A DNA stretch of 64,000 nt from the NCBI GenBank assembly GCA_045540715.1, contig JAZQHT010000001.1:1-64000 (forward strand), given 5' to 3'. Positions 49,751 through 57,946 of this stretch are shown piece after piece (the stretch's first letter is position 1; each line of letters begins with the position of its first letter). Origin of the DNA: UMGS1279 sp045540715. Lineage in GTDB: Bacteria > Bacillota > Clostridia > Oscillospirales > Acutalibacteraceae. The position numbers and the translations under genes were made by a program. Below the pieces are notes generated by a model that saw only the letters and a list, made by a program, of their open reading frames with translations, searched no databases and was not told where the DNA came from.

Positions 49751-52174
49751 TTGAGCGAAGAAAAGAAAAGCACGAATTTTGATAAAAAAGACAATAACGA
49801 TTTAACCAGTAATTCTGATAATTTGGATTTAAATTCTTTTGTTAAAAAGACCAAAGAAAAAGAACCTAAAAACTTTTTAGAAAAGGTAATGTTAAAAGCT
49901 AAAAAGTTTTTGAAAAAGATTAAGAAAAACAGAAAGAAAAAAGGCAAAAAATCGGTTTGGCAAACAATTCTTACAACTGCACTTGTGTTTATGATTATTT
50001 TCTCAATTGCGCTTGCAAGTTTCGTTATTTATATTTTTGCTTTTATTGATGACGAGGTTCAAGAAAATCTTCACGATTTGCAGCTTAACTTTACAACTAC
50101 TATTTATGGTTATGATAGTGCAACCGGTAAATACGTAGAGTATCAAAGGGTGCACGGTAGTGAAAACAGAATTTGGGTTTCATTTGATAAGATGCCTCAA
50201 AATTTAAAAGATGCTTTTGTTAGTATAGAAGACGAGCGTTTTTATGCCCATAATGGTGTTGACTGGAAGCGTACACTTGGTGCGTTTGTTAATATGTTTG
50301 TTGACATTTATTCGTCAAACCAAGGTGGTTCAACAATTACCCAACAGTTGGTTAAAAACTTAACTGGCGATAATGATCAAAACGTAATGCGTAAAATTAG
50401 AGAAATTATGCGCGCCAGATATTTAGAAAACAACTATGATAAAGACGTTATTTTAGAATGTTATTTAAATACTGCATCCTTCTCTAACGGAATATGCGGT
50501 GTTGAAGTTGCTTCTAACTATTATTTCAATAAAAGCGTTAGCGACCTTAATTTAGCTGAATGTGCGGCTTTAGCGGCTATTGTTAAAAACCCCGAACGTT
50601 ATCGTCCTGATAGAAATCCACAATATAATGCAGAACGTCGCGAATTGGTTTTAGGCAAAATGTTAGAGCTTGGCAAAATTACACAGGCCGAACATGATGC
50701 TGCTTTAAAAGCTGATGTTAAAATTGTTGCTGATTCGTCTCACTTAAAAGAAAAAGAAATTAATAGCTATTTTGTTGATGCTTTAATTGATGAAGTTGTA
50801 GATGATTTAGTAGAACAAAAAAATATGGACCGTTCACATGCAGAGATTAATTTTTATAATGGTGGTTATAAAATTTATTCTACTGTTGATGCAAAAATTC
50901 AAGGAATTGTTGATAAAAACTTTAGTGATCCTAAGTGGATTAGCACTAGCAAAGATGGTCAAACAGCTCAAGCCTCTTTTACCATTATGGATTATAATGG
51001 AAACGTTTTAGGCATAGCTGGAGGACTAGGCGAAAAAACAGCAAACCGTGCTTTGAATCGCGCAACTACAACTTTAAGGCCGCCGGGCTCTACAATGAAG
51101 CCGATAGGCGCTTATGCACCGGCCCTTGAAAACAACCTAATAACCTATTCAAGTTATTATATTGACGAGCCGATTGAGGTTAAAAACTGGGAAACTGGCG
51201 AAATGGAAAAATGGCCTCCTAACTGGTATAAAGGCTATGAGGGTAAAAAGACAATTTTCAGTGCAATAGAACGTTCTGTTAACACAATTCCCGTTAAATT
51301 AGTTCAACAAATGGGTTTTGATAAACCGTTTGACTTTTTAGTTAATAATTTTGGTTTAACCACACTAGAACGCGATTCTAGTAAAGACTTAACCTATTCT
51401 AACTTGGCCTTAGGTGGTAGTTATAAGGGCGTTACAAACCTAGAATTAACAGCAGCTTATGCAACCTTTGGTAATTTAGGTTACTATAATTTGCCGCGCT
51501 TATATACAAAAGTTACTACTCAACGTGATGAACCGGTATTACAAACAACGCAAAAAACCAAAATCGCAATGAGCGAAGAAACTGCTTTTATTATGAATAA
51601 GCTTTTACTTTACCCGGTATATGGTTCAAGAGGTACCGGTAAAGAGGTTCGTCCTTATATTAAAAATACAAAGATTTTTGCAAAAACCGGTACAACCAAC
51701 TGGCAAAACGACCTTTGGTTTGTTGGTGGTTCACCATATTACGTTGCAGGCTGTTGGTACGGTTATGATACTCCTGCAGTTGTTAGCGATAATAAACTTG
51801 CTTTAAGACTTTGGGGTAGCATAATGCAAGAAATCCATGAAGACTTACCTGCAAAAGAATTCCCGGTAAGCAGTAAAGTGGAAATACACTATTATTGTGA
51901 AGAAACAGGTCTTGTTGCAAATTCAACCTGCCCGATAGTTGAAGGACACACCGGTTATTATAAAAAGAATTATTTGCCACCTTGCACAGTACATGGTGGA
52001 AATATTAAAGAACCGGTTACTTCTAAAAGTGATATTAATACACCAATATCTTCTACTAGTTCCACAACAAGTAGCACAACTTCAGGTAGTACGAGTTCGG
52101 GTGGCACAAGTAACGTAACGTCAAATAATAGCAGTACAAACGTTACTACTTCTGCACCTACCACCTCTCAATAA
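49751..52174 (+). CDS. Bifunctional class A penicillin-binding protein (PBP1)
   Basis: An 807-residue enzyme that polymerises and crosslinks peptidoglycan. A Lys-rich cytoplasmic part (to about 68) precedes one membrane helix (about 70-97). The GT51 domain has EDERFYAHNG (Glu160) and GGSTITQQLVKNL; the transpeptidase has STMK (Ser447-Lys450), SVN in ERSVNTIPV and KTG in AKTGTTNWQ. The last 50 or so residues are Ser/Thr-rich. The TTG start follows GGAAAGGAAGTG. The PBP and the murC locus indicate active wall growth; resistance features are not visible. Confidence 0.96.
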   Translation: MSEEKKSTNFDKKDNNDLTSNSDNLDLNSFVKKTKEKEPKNFLEKVMLKAKKFLKKIKKNRKKKGKKSVWQTILTTALVFMIIFSIALASFVIYIFAFIDDEVQENLHDLQLNFTTTIYGYDSATGKYVEYQRVHGSENRIWVSFDKMPQNLKDAFVSIEDERFYAHNGVDWKRTLGAFVNMFVDIYSSNQGGSTITQQLVKNLTGDNDQNVMRKIREIMRARYLENNYDKDVILECYLNTASFSNGICGVEVASNYYFNKSVSDLNLAECAALAAIVKNPERYRPDRNPQYNAERRELVLGKMLELGKITQAEHDAALKADVKIVADSSHLKEKEINSYFVDALIDEVVDDLVEQKNMDRSHAEINFYNGGYKIYSTVDAKIQGIVDKNFSDPKWISTSKDGQTAQASFTIMDYNGNVLGIAGGLGEKTANRALNRATTTLRPPGSTMKPIGAYAPALENNLITYSSYYIDEPIEVKNWETGEMEKWPPNWYKGYEGKKTIFSAIERSVNTIPVKLVQQMGFDKPFDFLVNNFGLTTLERDSSKDLTYSNLALGGSYKGVTNLELTAAYATFGNLGYYNLPRLYTKVTTQRDEPVLQTTQKTKIAMSEETAFIMNKLLLYPVYGSRGTGKEVRPYIKNTKIFAKTGTTNWQNDLWFVGGSPYYVAGCWYGYDTPAVVSDNKLALRLWGSIMQEIHEDLPAKEFPVSSKVEIHYYCEETGLVANSTCPIVEGHTGYYKKNYLPPCTVHGGNIKEPVTSKSDINTPISSTSSTTSSTTSGSTSSGGTSNVTSNNSSTNVTTSAPTTSQ

Positions 52175-52176
52175 AT

Positions 52177-52208
52177 AAACGGATAACCCTAAAATGGGTT
52201 ATCCGTTT
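52177..52208. terminator. Bidirectional terminator after the PBP gene
   Basis: AAACGGATAACCC (52177-52189) pairs perfectly with GGGTTATCCGTTT (52196-52208). It ends both the PBP gene and the converging dinB-small-protein transcript. Confidence 0.92.
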
Positions 52209-52447
52209 TATATTTTACCTTCTACAAACCAGCCCGGTTCTTCATACCACAAATAACTTGTTTGATTATTTATTTTAATGGTGTATCTTATACCTGTGCC
52301 GCCAACCTTCATACTGGCGGCTCTCTTTTTATCTAAAACTCTATCAATTAAAAATTCGCGGCCATCGCACCAAATAATTTTTAATGGCAAAATATTTCCA
52401 TCTGTGTCAAACTTGACTTCAACTTCTACGTAGGTCTTTTTAACCAT
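52208..52447 (-). CDS. Small protein linked to dinB (DUF6504-like)
   Basis: A 79-residue basic protein, mostly beta strands by pattern, with motifs VEVEVKFDTDGNILPLKIIW, then GGTGIRYTI and LWYEEPGWFVE near the end. It follows dinB by 11 bases and so is probably under the same LexA control. Small proteins of this kind are found beside Y-family polymerases in other bacteria (DUF6504; recalled). The Trp/Tyr-rich C-terminus suggests a binding surface, perhaps for DNA or the polymerase. Confidence 0.72.
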   Translation of the reverse strand: MVKKTYVEVEVKFDTDGNILPLKIIWCDGREFLIDRVLDKKRAASMKVGGTGIRYTIKINNQTSYLWYEEPGWFVEGKI

Positions 52448-52458
52448 AAATATTCTCC

Positions 52459-53685
52459 TTATCTAAATGGTTCAAAATGAAGCGTGTGGTCGGCTATGGG
52501 GTTAAAAGCGGATAAATCAGTATCACTAAGCATCAAAGCACGACCTACTGAAAAATGTCCAAAGCGCTCGCGTATATTATCAATAGAGTTTTCTAGTTTT
52601 TTAAGTTTTTCAGTATTGGTTTCCAATAATGGTTGCTGAATTGTAATATCGGTGATAAGATTTGCAGCTTTTATTCCAATGCTTCTAAGAGCTTCGCCTT
52701 TATTGTTTGCTTTATAAAGATTAAAAGCAACCTTGAAAATTTCACCTGAAATATCTGTAGGGGAAATACGCTGTTGCCTTTCAAAACTATAAAGGTTTGT
52801 ATTGCGCATACTAACTTGAACAACTGCGCATTGTGCTTTAGCATTGCGAAGTCTTTCGCTAACCGATTCTGCTAAAGTCATAAGTATAATTTTAATGTCA
52901 TCGTCGGTAGTTAAATCTCTAAATGCTGTTGTAGAGTTGCCAATTGATTTAATTGGATAGGCTTCTTCAAGCGGTAAAACGGGGGAGTACTCGTTGCCGT
53001 TTGCAAAGTTCCAAATAGTAGCTCCGTTTTTACCCAGCAGTCTTTCTAAATATTCTTTTGGCATTTTACCTAAATCTCCAATTGTAGAACAACCTCTTGT
53101 TTTTAGTTTGCTTAAAGTTGCGCGTCCAACAAATAAAAGATTATCAACAGGCATAGGCCAAACAATGTCTTTATAATTTTCGCGAGAAATCACCGTTACG
53201 GCATCGGGCTTTTTATAGTCGCTTCCAAGTTTTGCAAATACCTTATTAAAAGAAACCCCAATAGAAACGGTAACGCCTAACTCATCCTTTATTCTTTGTC
53301 GTATAATTTCGGCAATTTCTTTTCCATAATTTAAATCTTTTCCGCTTTTGGTTATGTCAAGCCAACATTCATCGGGCCCAAAACTTTCCACTAAATTTGT
53401 ATATTCAGCGTATATATTTTTTGCTAGTTGACTAAATTTAGTATATTTTTCAAAGTTTGTAGAAATGCAAACTAAATTGCTGCATTTTTTCTTGGCTTGC
53501 CATAAAGCATCTCCTGTTTTTATACCATGTGCTTTTGCAAGTCCGTTTTTAGCTAAAACTATACCGTGACGTTTTTCGGGATCACCAGTAACAGCAACAG
53601 GAAGACCCCTAAATTTGGGGTCTTCAAAACATTCTACTGATGCGTAGAAATTATTTAAATCGCTGTGTAGTATAATTCGGTCCAT
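52459..53685 (-). CDS. dinB: DNA polymerase IV (Y family)
   Basis: A 408-residue translesion polymerase. Catalytic acids are Asp9 in LHSDLNNFYASVE and the pair in FGPDECWLDIT; the finger, palm, thumb and little-finger layout follows, with VSFNKVFAKLGSDYKKPDAV as a family mark. A longer frame from 53808 crosses the promoter; ATG at 53685 follows GGAGAG. It has a fully consensus promoter and a LexA box overlapping the start site, so it is SOS-induced. A small protein gene follows in the same unit. Confidence 0.96.
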   Translation of the reverse strand: MDRIILHSDLNNFYASVECFEDPKFRGLPVAVTGDPEKRHGIVLAKNGLAKAHGIKTGDALWQAKKKCSNLVCISTNFEKYTKFSQLAKNIYAEYTNLVESFGPDECWLDITKSGKDLNYGKEIAEIIRQRIKDELGVTVSIGVSFNKVFAKLGSDYKKPDAVTVISRENYKDIVWPMPVDNLLFVGRATLSKLKTRGCSTIGDLGKMPKEYLERLLGKNGATIWNFANGNEYSPVLPLEEAYPIKSIGNSTTAFRDLTTDDDIKIILMTLAESVSERLRNAKAQCAVVQVSMRNTNLYSFERQQRISPTDISGEIFKVAFNLYKANNKGEALRSIGIKAANLITDITIQQPLLETNTEKLKKLENSIDNIRERFGHFSVGRALMLSDTDLSAFNPIADHTLHFEPFR

Positions 53686-53705
53686 AAACTCTCCAAAATA
53701 AAAAA

Positions 53706-53717
53706 GAACAAATGTTC
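53706..53717 (-). promoter_or_regulatory. LexA (DinR) operator of dinB
   Basis: GAAC-AAAT-GTTC is a palindrome matching the Gram-positive LexA half-sites (GAACRNRYGTTC). It lies a few bases downstream of the -10, where bound LexA would block transcription. Confidence 0.88.
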
Positions 53718-53724
53718 TGTAATT

Positions 53725-53753
53725 ATTATAGCAAAGAAAATGCCTAATGTCAA
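53725..53753 (-). promoter_or_regulatory. Consensus promoter of dinB
   Basis: On the minus strand TTGACA (53748-53753) and TATAAT (53725-53730), both perfect, are 17 bases apart with the extended element TGC. A promoter this strong needs repression, consistent with the LexA box. Confidence 0.92.
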
Positions 53754-53783
53754 ATGTAAAAAATGGAATTTTAATATTTTTCA

Positions 53784-53819
53784 AAAATAAAAAAAACGAG
53801 CAATTCACACTGCTCGTTT
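53784..53819 (-). terminator. Terminator of trmO
   Basis: AAACGAGCA (53794-53802) pairs perfectly with TGCTCGTTT (53811-53819), and the minus-strand T run follows. The trmO stop codon lies in its loop. Confidence 0.9.
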
Positions 53820-54476
53820 AGTAATGCTTGTTACTGTTAAAAGGTTGCCTTTAACCTTGAATTTTATTTCTAAATCTAAATAGTAAAATCCAAATTCTCG
53901 GTTTTCGTCATCAATATAATGTGGACGAGGATCATTAGATAAAATTGTTTTTAATGTTTCAATTTTATCATCCGGTAAAATATCGGTAAATTCTTCGGGT
54001 AATATAACCGTTAAATTATTATTAAAATTCTCATGTGCAAAACCACCTGTAGCGTTTGGATGGCTATCGGTAAAGGCTAAATAAGGTTTAATATCATAAA
54101 TAGGTGTGCCATCCATTAAATCTGCACCGCTAACACGTAAACACAATCCATCTTTAGTATTTTCTAGGCCTAGTAGTTTAACCGATGAGAGACCTAAAGG
54201 GTTTGGTCTAAAAGGGGAACGTGTTGCAAAAACTCCAACACGCTTATTGCCACCCAAACGTGGTGGCCTTACTGTTGGTTTCCAGCCATCAATTTCAGTT
54301 TCAGAAAATTTCCAAATAAGCCATAAATGACTAAAGCCTTCAATACCTTTTAAGGCTTCTTCTTTTCTAAATTCTTTTTCAAATACAATTAGACCTTCAT
54401 TTTCTATAATGCCACTTTGACGCGGAATTCCAAATTTAGTTGGAAAATCAGTTTTAATTTTAGCAATTATCTTCAT
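53805..54476 (-). CDS. trmO: tRNA (t6A37) N6-methyltransferase TrmO
   Basis: A 223-residue TsaA/TrmO-family protein that uses SAM to methylate t6A at position 37 of some threonine tRNAs. The start AKIKTDFPTKFGIPRQSG and the block RLGGNKRVGVFATRSPFRPNPLGLSSV (about 80-106, quoted in part) are diagnostic. ATG follows AAGGAA. It lies between dinB and a small DNA-binding-type protein without a shared operon. Confidence 0.94.
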   Translation of the reverse strand: MKIIAKIKTDFPTKFGIPRQSGIIENEGLIVFEKEFRKEEALKGIEGFSHLWLIWKFSETEIDGWKPTVRPPRLGGNKRVGVFATRSPFRPNPLGLSSVKLLGLENTKDGLCLRVSGADLMDGTPIYDIKPYLAFTDSHPNATGGFAHENFNNNLTVILPEEFTDILPDDKIETLKTILSNDPRPHYIDDENREFGFYYLDLEIKFKVKGNLLTVTSITKRAV

Positions 54477-54559
54477 ACAAGTTCCTTGAATTTTTTTATT
54501 ATTATTATTATAACATAAAAATATTTTTTTAACAACTAATAGTGATTATATGAAAATAA

Positions 54560-54568
54560 TGCTATAAT
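54560..54568 (+). promoter_or_regulatory. Extended -10 promoter of the MmcQ/YjbR gene
   Basis: TGC (54560-54562) immediately precedes TATAAT (54563-54568); no -35 is recognisable. Confidence 0.6.
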
Positions 54569-54587
54569 TATAAAAAGTTGGTGAATT

Positions 54588-54947
54588 ATGAAAAAGAAAG
54601 TTATAAAGTTTATAGAAGATTTTTATAGTATAGAAGCTGAGTTTTTGTGGGATGATACACCCAATTTTTCAATTTTCAGAAATAAGCGCAATAAAAAATG
54701 GTTTTGTGTTTTAATGGAACAACTGCCTAAGAACAAATTTGGTTTTATTGGTGAAGATAGGGTTGATGTTATTAATATAAAAATTGACCCTATGATGAAA
54801 ACGTTAGTAATGGATAGCGTAGGAATTCATCCGGCATATCATATGAATAAAGAACACTGGATTTCAGTGTTCTTAGATAAAAGCGTTAAGTTTTCTAACA
54901 TAAAACAATTAATTACGTTAAGTTACGATTTAATAGATGAAAAGTAA
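54588..54947 (+). CDS. MmcQ/YjbR family protein
   Basis: A 119-residue protein of the CyaY-like MmcQ/YjbR fold. Features are a WKW-like FLWDDTPNFSIFRNK start, KWFCVLMEQLP, VINIKIDP and the GIHPAYHMNKEHWISV segment (about 84-99), which is the family hallmark. The family is labelled DNA-binding on structural grounds but its function is not settled. It stands alone behind its own -10 element. Confidence 0.88.
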   Translation: MKKKVIKFIEDFYSIEAEFLWDDTPNFSIFRNKRNKKWFCVLMEQLPKNKFGFIGEDRVDVINIKIDPMMKTLVMDSVGIHPAYHMNKEHWISVFLDKSVKFSNIKQLITLSYDLIDEK

Positions 54948-54968
54948 ATATGATTTTAAATTTTATTG

Positions 54969-54977
54969 TGATATAAT
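54969..54977 (+). promoter_or_regulatory. Extended -10 promoter of the flavin reductase gene
   Basis: TGA (54969-54971) precedes TATAAT (54972-54977); no convincing -35. Confidence 0.6.
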
Positions 54978-55006
54978 TTTGTTATAACTTCTGGGAGGAA
55001 TATTTT

Positions 55007-55936
55007 GTGAGTAGTTTTGAAAATTTAAGAATAGTAGATAATTTTTATCAAACGTCATTGTTTTTTCCAATGCCAACAGTAATTATTAGTACGCTTTGCG
55101 AGGATGGTTCCACAACTTTAGGCCCATATTCACTAGTACAACCATATTACGTTGCAGGCAAAGATTATTATGCGATGCTTCTTTGTTGCAGAAATTCTTC
55201 TAATACAGCTCAAAATATTTTGCGTAACGGCAAATGTACTTTAAACTTTATTGACGATAACCCTAAAACTTTCAAAGAAGCGGTTAAACTTTCTTGGCCC
55301 GGCGATAAGCCCGAAGAAAAAATGCCAAAATGTAAATTTAAATTAGAAAAGAGTTTAATTAGCGAAGAAACCGGTGAAGAAAGACCAATGGTTTTAACAG
55401 ATGCAATAGAAGCCATTGAGTGCACTTGGATGCGCGAACTTGATGGGGCTAATACAGATAAAGCAGGGGAACTTAACGGTTATGAAGGCCCATATCATGA
55501 TTTTAATGGTATTACAAGTAAGTTCGGTGCTCACTTTATTTTAAAAATTGATAAAATATTAATGAAGAAAAAATATAGCGATGCAATTATAAACGGCGTT
55601 AAAGCTAAAGATTTTCCGGCTCTTCCGGTTGACTATGGTTATAGAGATAGTAAAAACTTTTGGTTCCATAGAAAAACTCGCATGAAAGCAGAGCTTTTAC
55701 AAATGCGTGAAGCGTCTTTAGATTCTGTAAGATACGCCGCAGATAGAGCAGATGATAAGGTTAAATTTACAGACGACGCATTAAAAACTGTATTAGCAGT
55801 TCCTCGTGTATTTTTGCCTCTAGTTTTAAAGGGCTGCGTTGATTGGGCAAAAGAGAATAACGTTGAATTAATAACTGCAGAACATATGCAAATTATTAAC
55901 GATAAACGTGCAAAAGAAAAAGCCAAGAAAAAATAA
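55007..55936 (+). CDS. Flavin reductase-like protein with C-terminal PCP_red-like domain
   Basis: A 309-residue protein. The N-terminal two-thirds is a flavin reductase-like FMN-binding split barrel (VIISTLCEDGSTTLGPYSL, about 25-43, then MLLCCRNSSNTAQNIL). From about residue 245 a second domain reads KFTDDALKTVLAVPRVFLP and then WAKENNVELITAEHMQII. That pattern matches PCP_red, a small helical domain at the end of light-independent protochlorophyllide reductase BchB and of other redox proteins. The GTG start follows GGGAGG. No photosynthesis genes are present, so the domain must serve another redox role here. A single-gene unit closed by a terminator. Confidence 0.8.
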   Translation: MSSFENLRIVDNFYQTSLFFPMPTVIISTLCEDGSTTLGPYSLVQPYYVAGKDYYAMLLCCRNSSNTAQNILRNGKCTLNFIDDNPKTFKEAVKLSWPGDKPEEKMPKCKFKLEKSLISEETGEERPMVLTDAIEAIECTWMRELDGANTDKAGELNGYEGPYHDFNGITSKFGAHFILKIDKILMKKKYSDAIINGVKAKDFPALPVDYGYRDSKNFWFHRKTRMKAELLQMREASLDSVRYAADRADDKVKFTDDALKTVLAVPRVFLPLVLKGCVDWAKENNVELITAEHMQIINDKRAKEKAKKK

Positions 55937-55949
55937 TTAAAAGTAATAA

Positions 55950-55980
55950 AAAAGAACTCTCACAAACCGAGAGTTCTTTT
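55950..55980. terminator. Bidirectional terminator between flavin reductase and deacetylase
   Basis: AAAAGAACTCTC (55950-55961) pairs perfectly with GAGAGTTCTTTT (55969-55980) around a seven-base loop. Confidence 0.92.
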
Positions 55981-56836
55981 ATGCTTTATTATTTTTTAAA
56001 ATGCTTGAAAGTTCTTCAAACGTAACAAACTCATAACCAAAATTTTTAAGCATTATAATTATTTGTTCAATATGTTTGCCGTAAGAATTTATGCCGTATT
56101 GCAAGTAATATTTATCATAAGACTTTAAATCTTTTAAGTAAGGAATTTTTTGCGTAGTAAGTTCAAAAGGATGTAAATAAAAAACGTAATAGTCGTTTTC
56201 TTTTAAATATTGTTTAATTAAAGTTTTTACGAATCCCCAGTTACTAAGTCTAACGTAACCGCCACCGGAAATAGGAAAGGGCATACCTAAAACTTTTTGT
56301 TTAGAAAGTCCAAATTCGAAGAATTCACCGTCATAAAATATATTTTTTGTAAATTCCTTAAAACCCTTTAAACTTAGCTCCACGGTGTGTCTTGCTTTTT
56401 GATAGTCTAGATGGCTTGAATCATATTTAAACCCTAAATCTTTTAATATAGAAAGCCTATCGCTATCTAAACTAAAAAATGGTGCTCTAAAACCAACGAT
56501 TTCTGTGTTGAAAAGCTTGCTTAGATGCTCTTTTGTTTTTAATATTTCACTTTTAAATGTATCAAGTTTTACGTCTATAGGTGCTATATGTTTGTAACTG
56601 TGTAGTGCTAATCGATGCCCGTTATTAATTGCTTTTTTAAGTTTATCTGCAATTTTTGGGGCTAGTGAACCTACAGTAAAAAGTGTGCCTTTAATTCCGT
56701 GTTTATCTAATATTTTAAGATACTCATCAAATCCATCCATTAAATCTACATTAACTTTTTCGGAGGAATTTGCTACGCACTCAGTATCGGTAAATCTTTC
56801 AACATCCATTGTAAATACGGCGTATTTTTTATTCAT
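55979..56836 (-). CDS. Polysaccharide deacetylase family protein
   Basis: A 285-residue NodB-type protein without signal peptide or membrane segment. The first Asp motif is FTMDVERF, the His motif is HSYKH (in LALHSYKH), then GFRAPFF. The C-terminal part has FYLHPFEL as a late motif. This resembles the DUF3473-containing type of deacetylase that acts on exported sugars or lipid-linked precursors. The chosen ATG at 56836 is spaced properly after AGGGAATG; the longer frame starts at 56845. It overlaps the upstream hydrolase gene, so the two are co-expressed. Confidence 0.87.
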   Translation of the reverse strand: MNKKYAVFTMDVERFTDTECVANSSEKVNVDLMDGFDEYLKILDKHGIKGTLFTVGSLAPKIADKLKKAINNGHRLALHSYKHIAPIDVKLDTFKSEILKTKEHLSKLFNTEIVGFRAPFFSLDSDRLSILKDLGFKYDSSHLDYQKARHTVELSLKGFKEFTKNIFYDGEFFEFGLSKQKVLGMPFPISGGGYVRLSNWGFVKTLIKQYLKENDYYVFYLHPFELTTQKIPYLKDLKSYDKYYLQYGINSYGKHIEQIIIMLKNFGYEFVTFEELSSILKNNKA

Positions 56837-57794
56837 TAGAGTCATTCCCTATAAAATCTATAATTGCATTATCATATTTTTCTGTATTATTAATTCTTAA
56901 ATGTGAATGTCCGCCTTTATCGAACCACACGATTTTTTTATTTTCAGAGCTGCATTTATCAAATAATAACTGAGATTTTTGTGGTAATGAAAAAATATCT
57001 TTTTTGCCGTATAAAAATAAAACTTTAATATCTGGTTTAATTTTTTGAATTTCTTTTATGGGCTTTTGGAAATATACGTTTGTTTTAGTATATTTATTTA
57101 TATAAAGCATAACTAAATCTAAAACAGGGAAGAGTGGACGTTTATCTGCAATCATATGTTGTTTAAATGTTTCTCGAAACGAAATAAAACAGCCTTCTGT
57201 AACAAGACCTTTTAAACACTTAGGACAGTTAGATTTAGTAAGCGCAAATATAGCGGAGGCAGTGCCTATACAAATGCCGTGGCACCATACTTCTTCTATT
57301 TTAAATTTGTTATTTAAAAATTCCGCCCATGCAATAACGTCGTTAGATTCTTTAACACCAATAGTGTTATATTTACCTTCACTTTTACCGTGACAACGTG
57401 TGTCAACAACCAGCACGTTAAAGCCTGCTTCTTTATAAGGTTTTGCAAAAAAATAAGAATATACCAAACTTTCACAGCGACCGGGTAATATAATTACACA
57501 CTTATTACTGCCAAAATCAAAGTATTCGCCAAAAAGTTTAAATCCTTCACTTTCAATTTGAACCTCAGTAATTTTATCTCTATATAAGTCCGCCCAAGCA
57601 ATACCTAGTTTCCACATAGCTAGTTGCTCTGCATTATCCGGTGCAGAACAAACGTGACCCCACTTATCATCTTCGGTTCTAACAAGTTGTGTTTGATATA
57701 CTTTTTTTGCAATAGGCAAAGTATAAATTAACATAAATACAGTGCCGGATAATATTAAAAAAAGAATAATTGATAAAATTATATAAATGGTCAT
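56829..57794 (-). CDS. Alpha/beta hydrolase with Cys nucleophile
   Basis: A 321-residue alpha/beta hydrolase with one N-terminal membrane helix (about 3-27), so it is anchored to the membrane. The nucleophile elbow reads HGICIGTAS; the normal Ser is replaced by Cys, as in dienelactone hydrolases. The acid is probably in LFLYGKKDIFS and the His in DKGGHSHLR. An upstream GTG at 57800 is in frame, but ATG at 57794 fits the GAGGTTGGG site better. It precedes and overlaps the deacetylase gene, suggesting a joint role in envelope glycans or lipids; that is inference. Confidence 0.87.
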   Translation of the reverse strand: MTIYIILSIILFLILSGTVFMLIYTLPIAKKVYQTQLVRTEDDKWGHVCSAPDNAEQLAMWKLGIAWADLYRDKITEVQIESEGFKLFGEYFDFGSNKCVIILPGRCESLVYSYFFAKPYKEAGFNVLVVDTRCHGKSEGKYNTIGVKESNDVIAWAEFLNNKFKIEEVWCHGICIGTASAIFALTKSNCPKCLKGLVTEGCFISFRETFKQHMIADKRPLFPVLDLVMLYINKYTKTNVYFQKPIKEIQKIKPDIKVLFLYGKKDIFSLPQKSQLLFDKCSSENKKIVWFDKGGHSHLRINNTEKYDNAIIDFIGNDSNE

Positions 57795-57825
57795 AAACAC
57801 CCAACCTCAAAAAAAGTTCTTATGC

Positions 57826-57854
57826 ATTATAACATATATTATTACAAATTTCAC
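57826..57854 (-). promoter_or_regulatory. Promoter of the hydrolase-deacetylase pair
   Basis: On the minus strand GTGAAA (57849-57854) and TATAAT (57826-57831) are 17 bases apart with the extended element TGT. Confidence 0.62.
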
Positions 57855-57879
57855 CCCTTTTTTTGGAAAGTTTAATTTG

Positions 57880-57908
57880 TTGCAATATCTAAGATATTAT
57901 GCTATAAT
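57880..57908 (+). promoter_or_regulatory. Promoter of the fakB-fakB-fakA-plsX operon
   Basis: TTGCAA (57880-57885) and TATAAT (57903-57908) are 17 bases apart with TGC (57900-57902) as extended element. Confidence 0.8.
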
Positions 57909-57946
57909 ATCTCAAAATGTCAAGATATAATTTTGTGGAGGTTATT

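Noticed and set aside
51970..52164. Val/Leu-rich minus-strand frame at the end of the PBP gene
   Set aside because: A shadow of the Ser/Thr-rich tail; no start signals.
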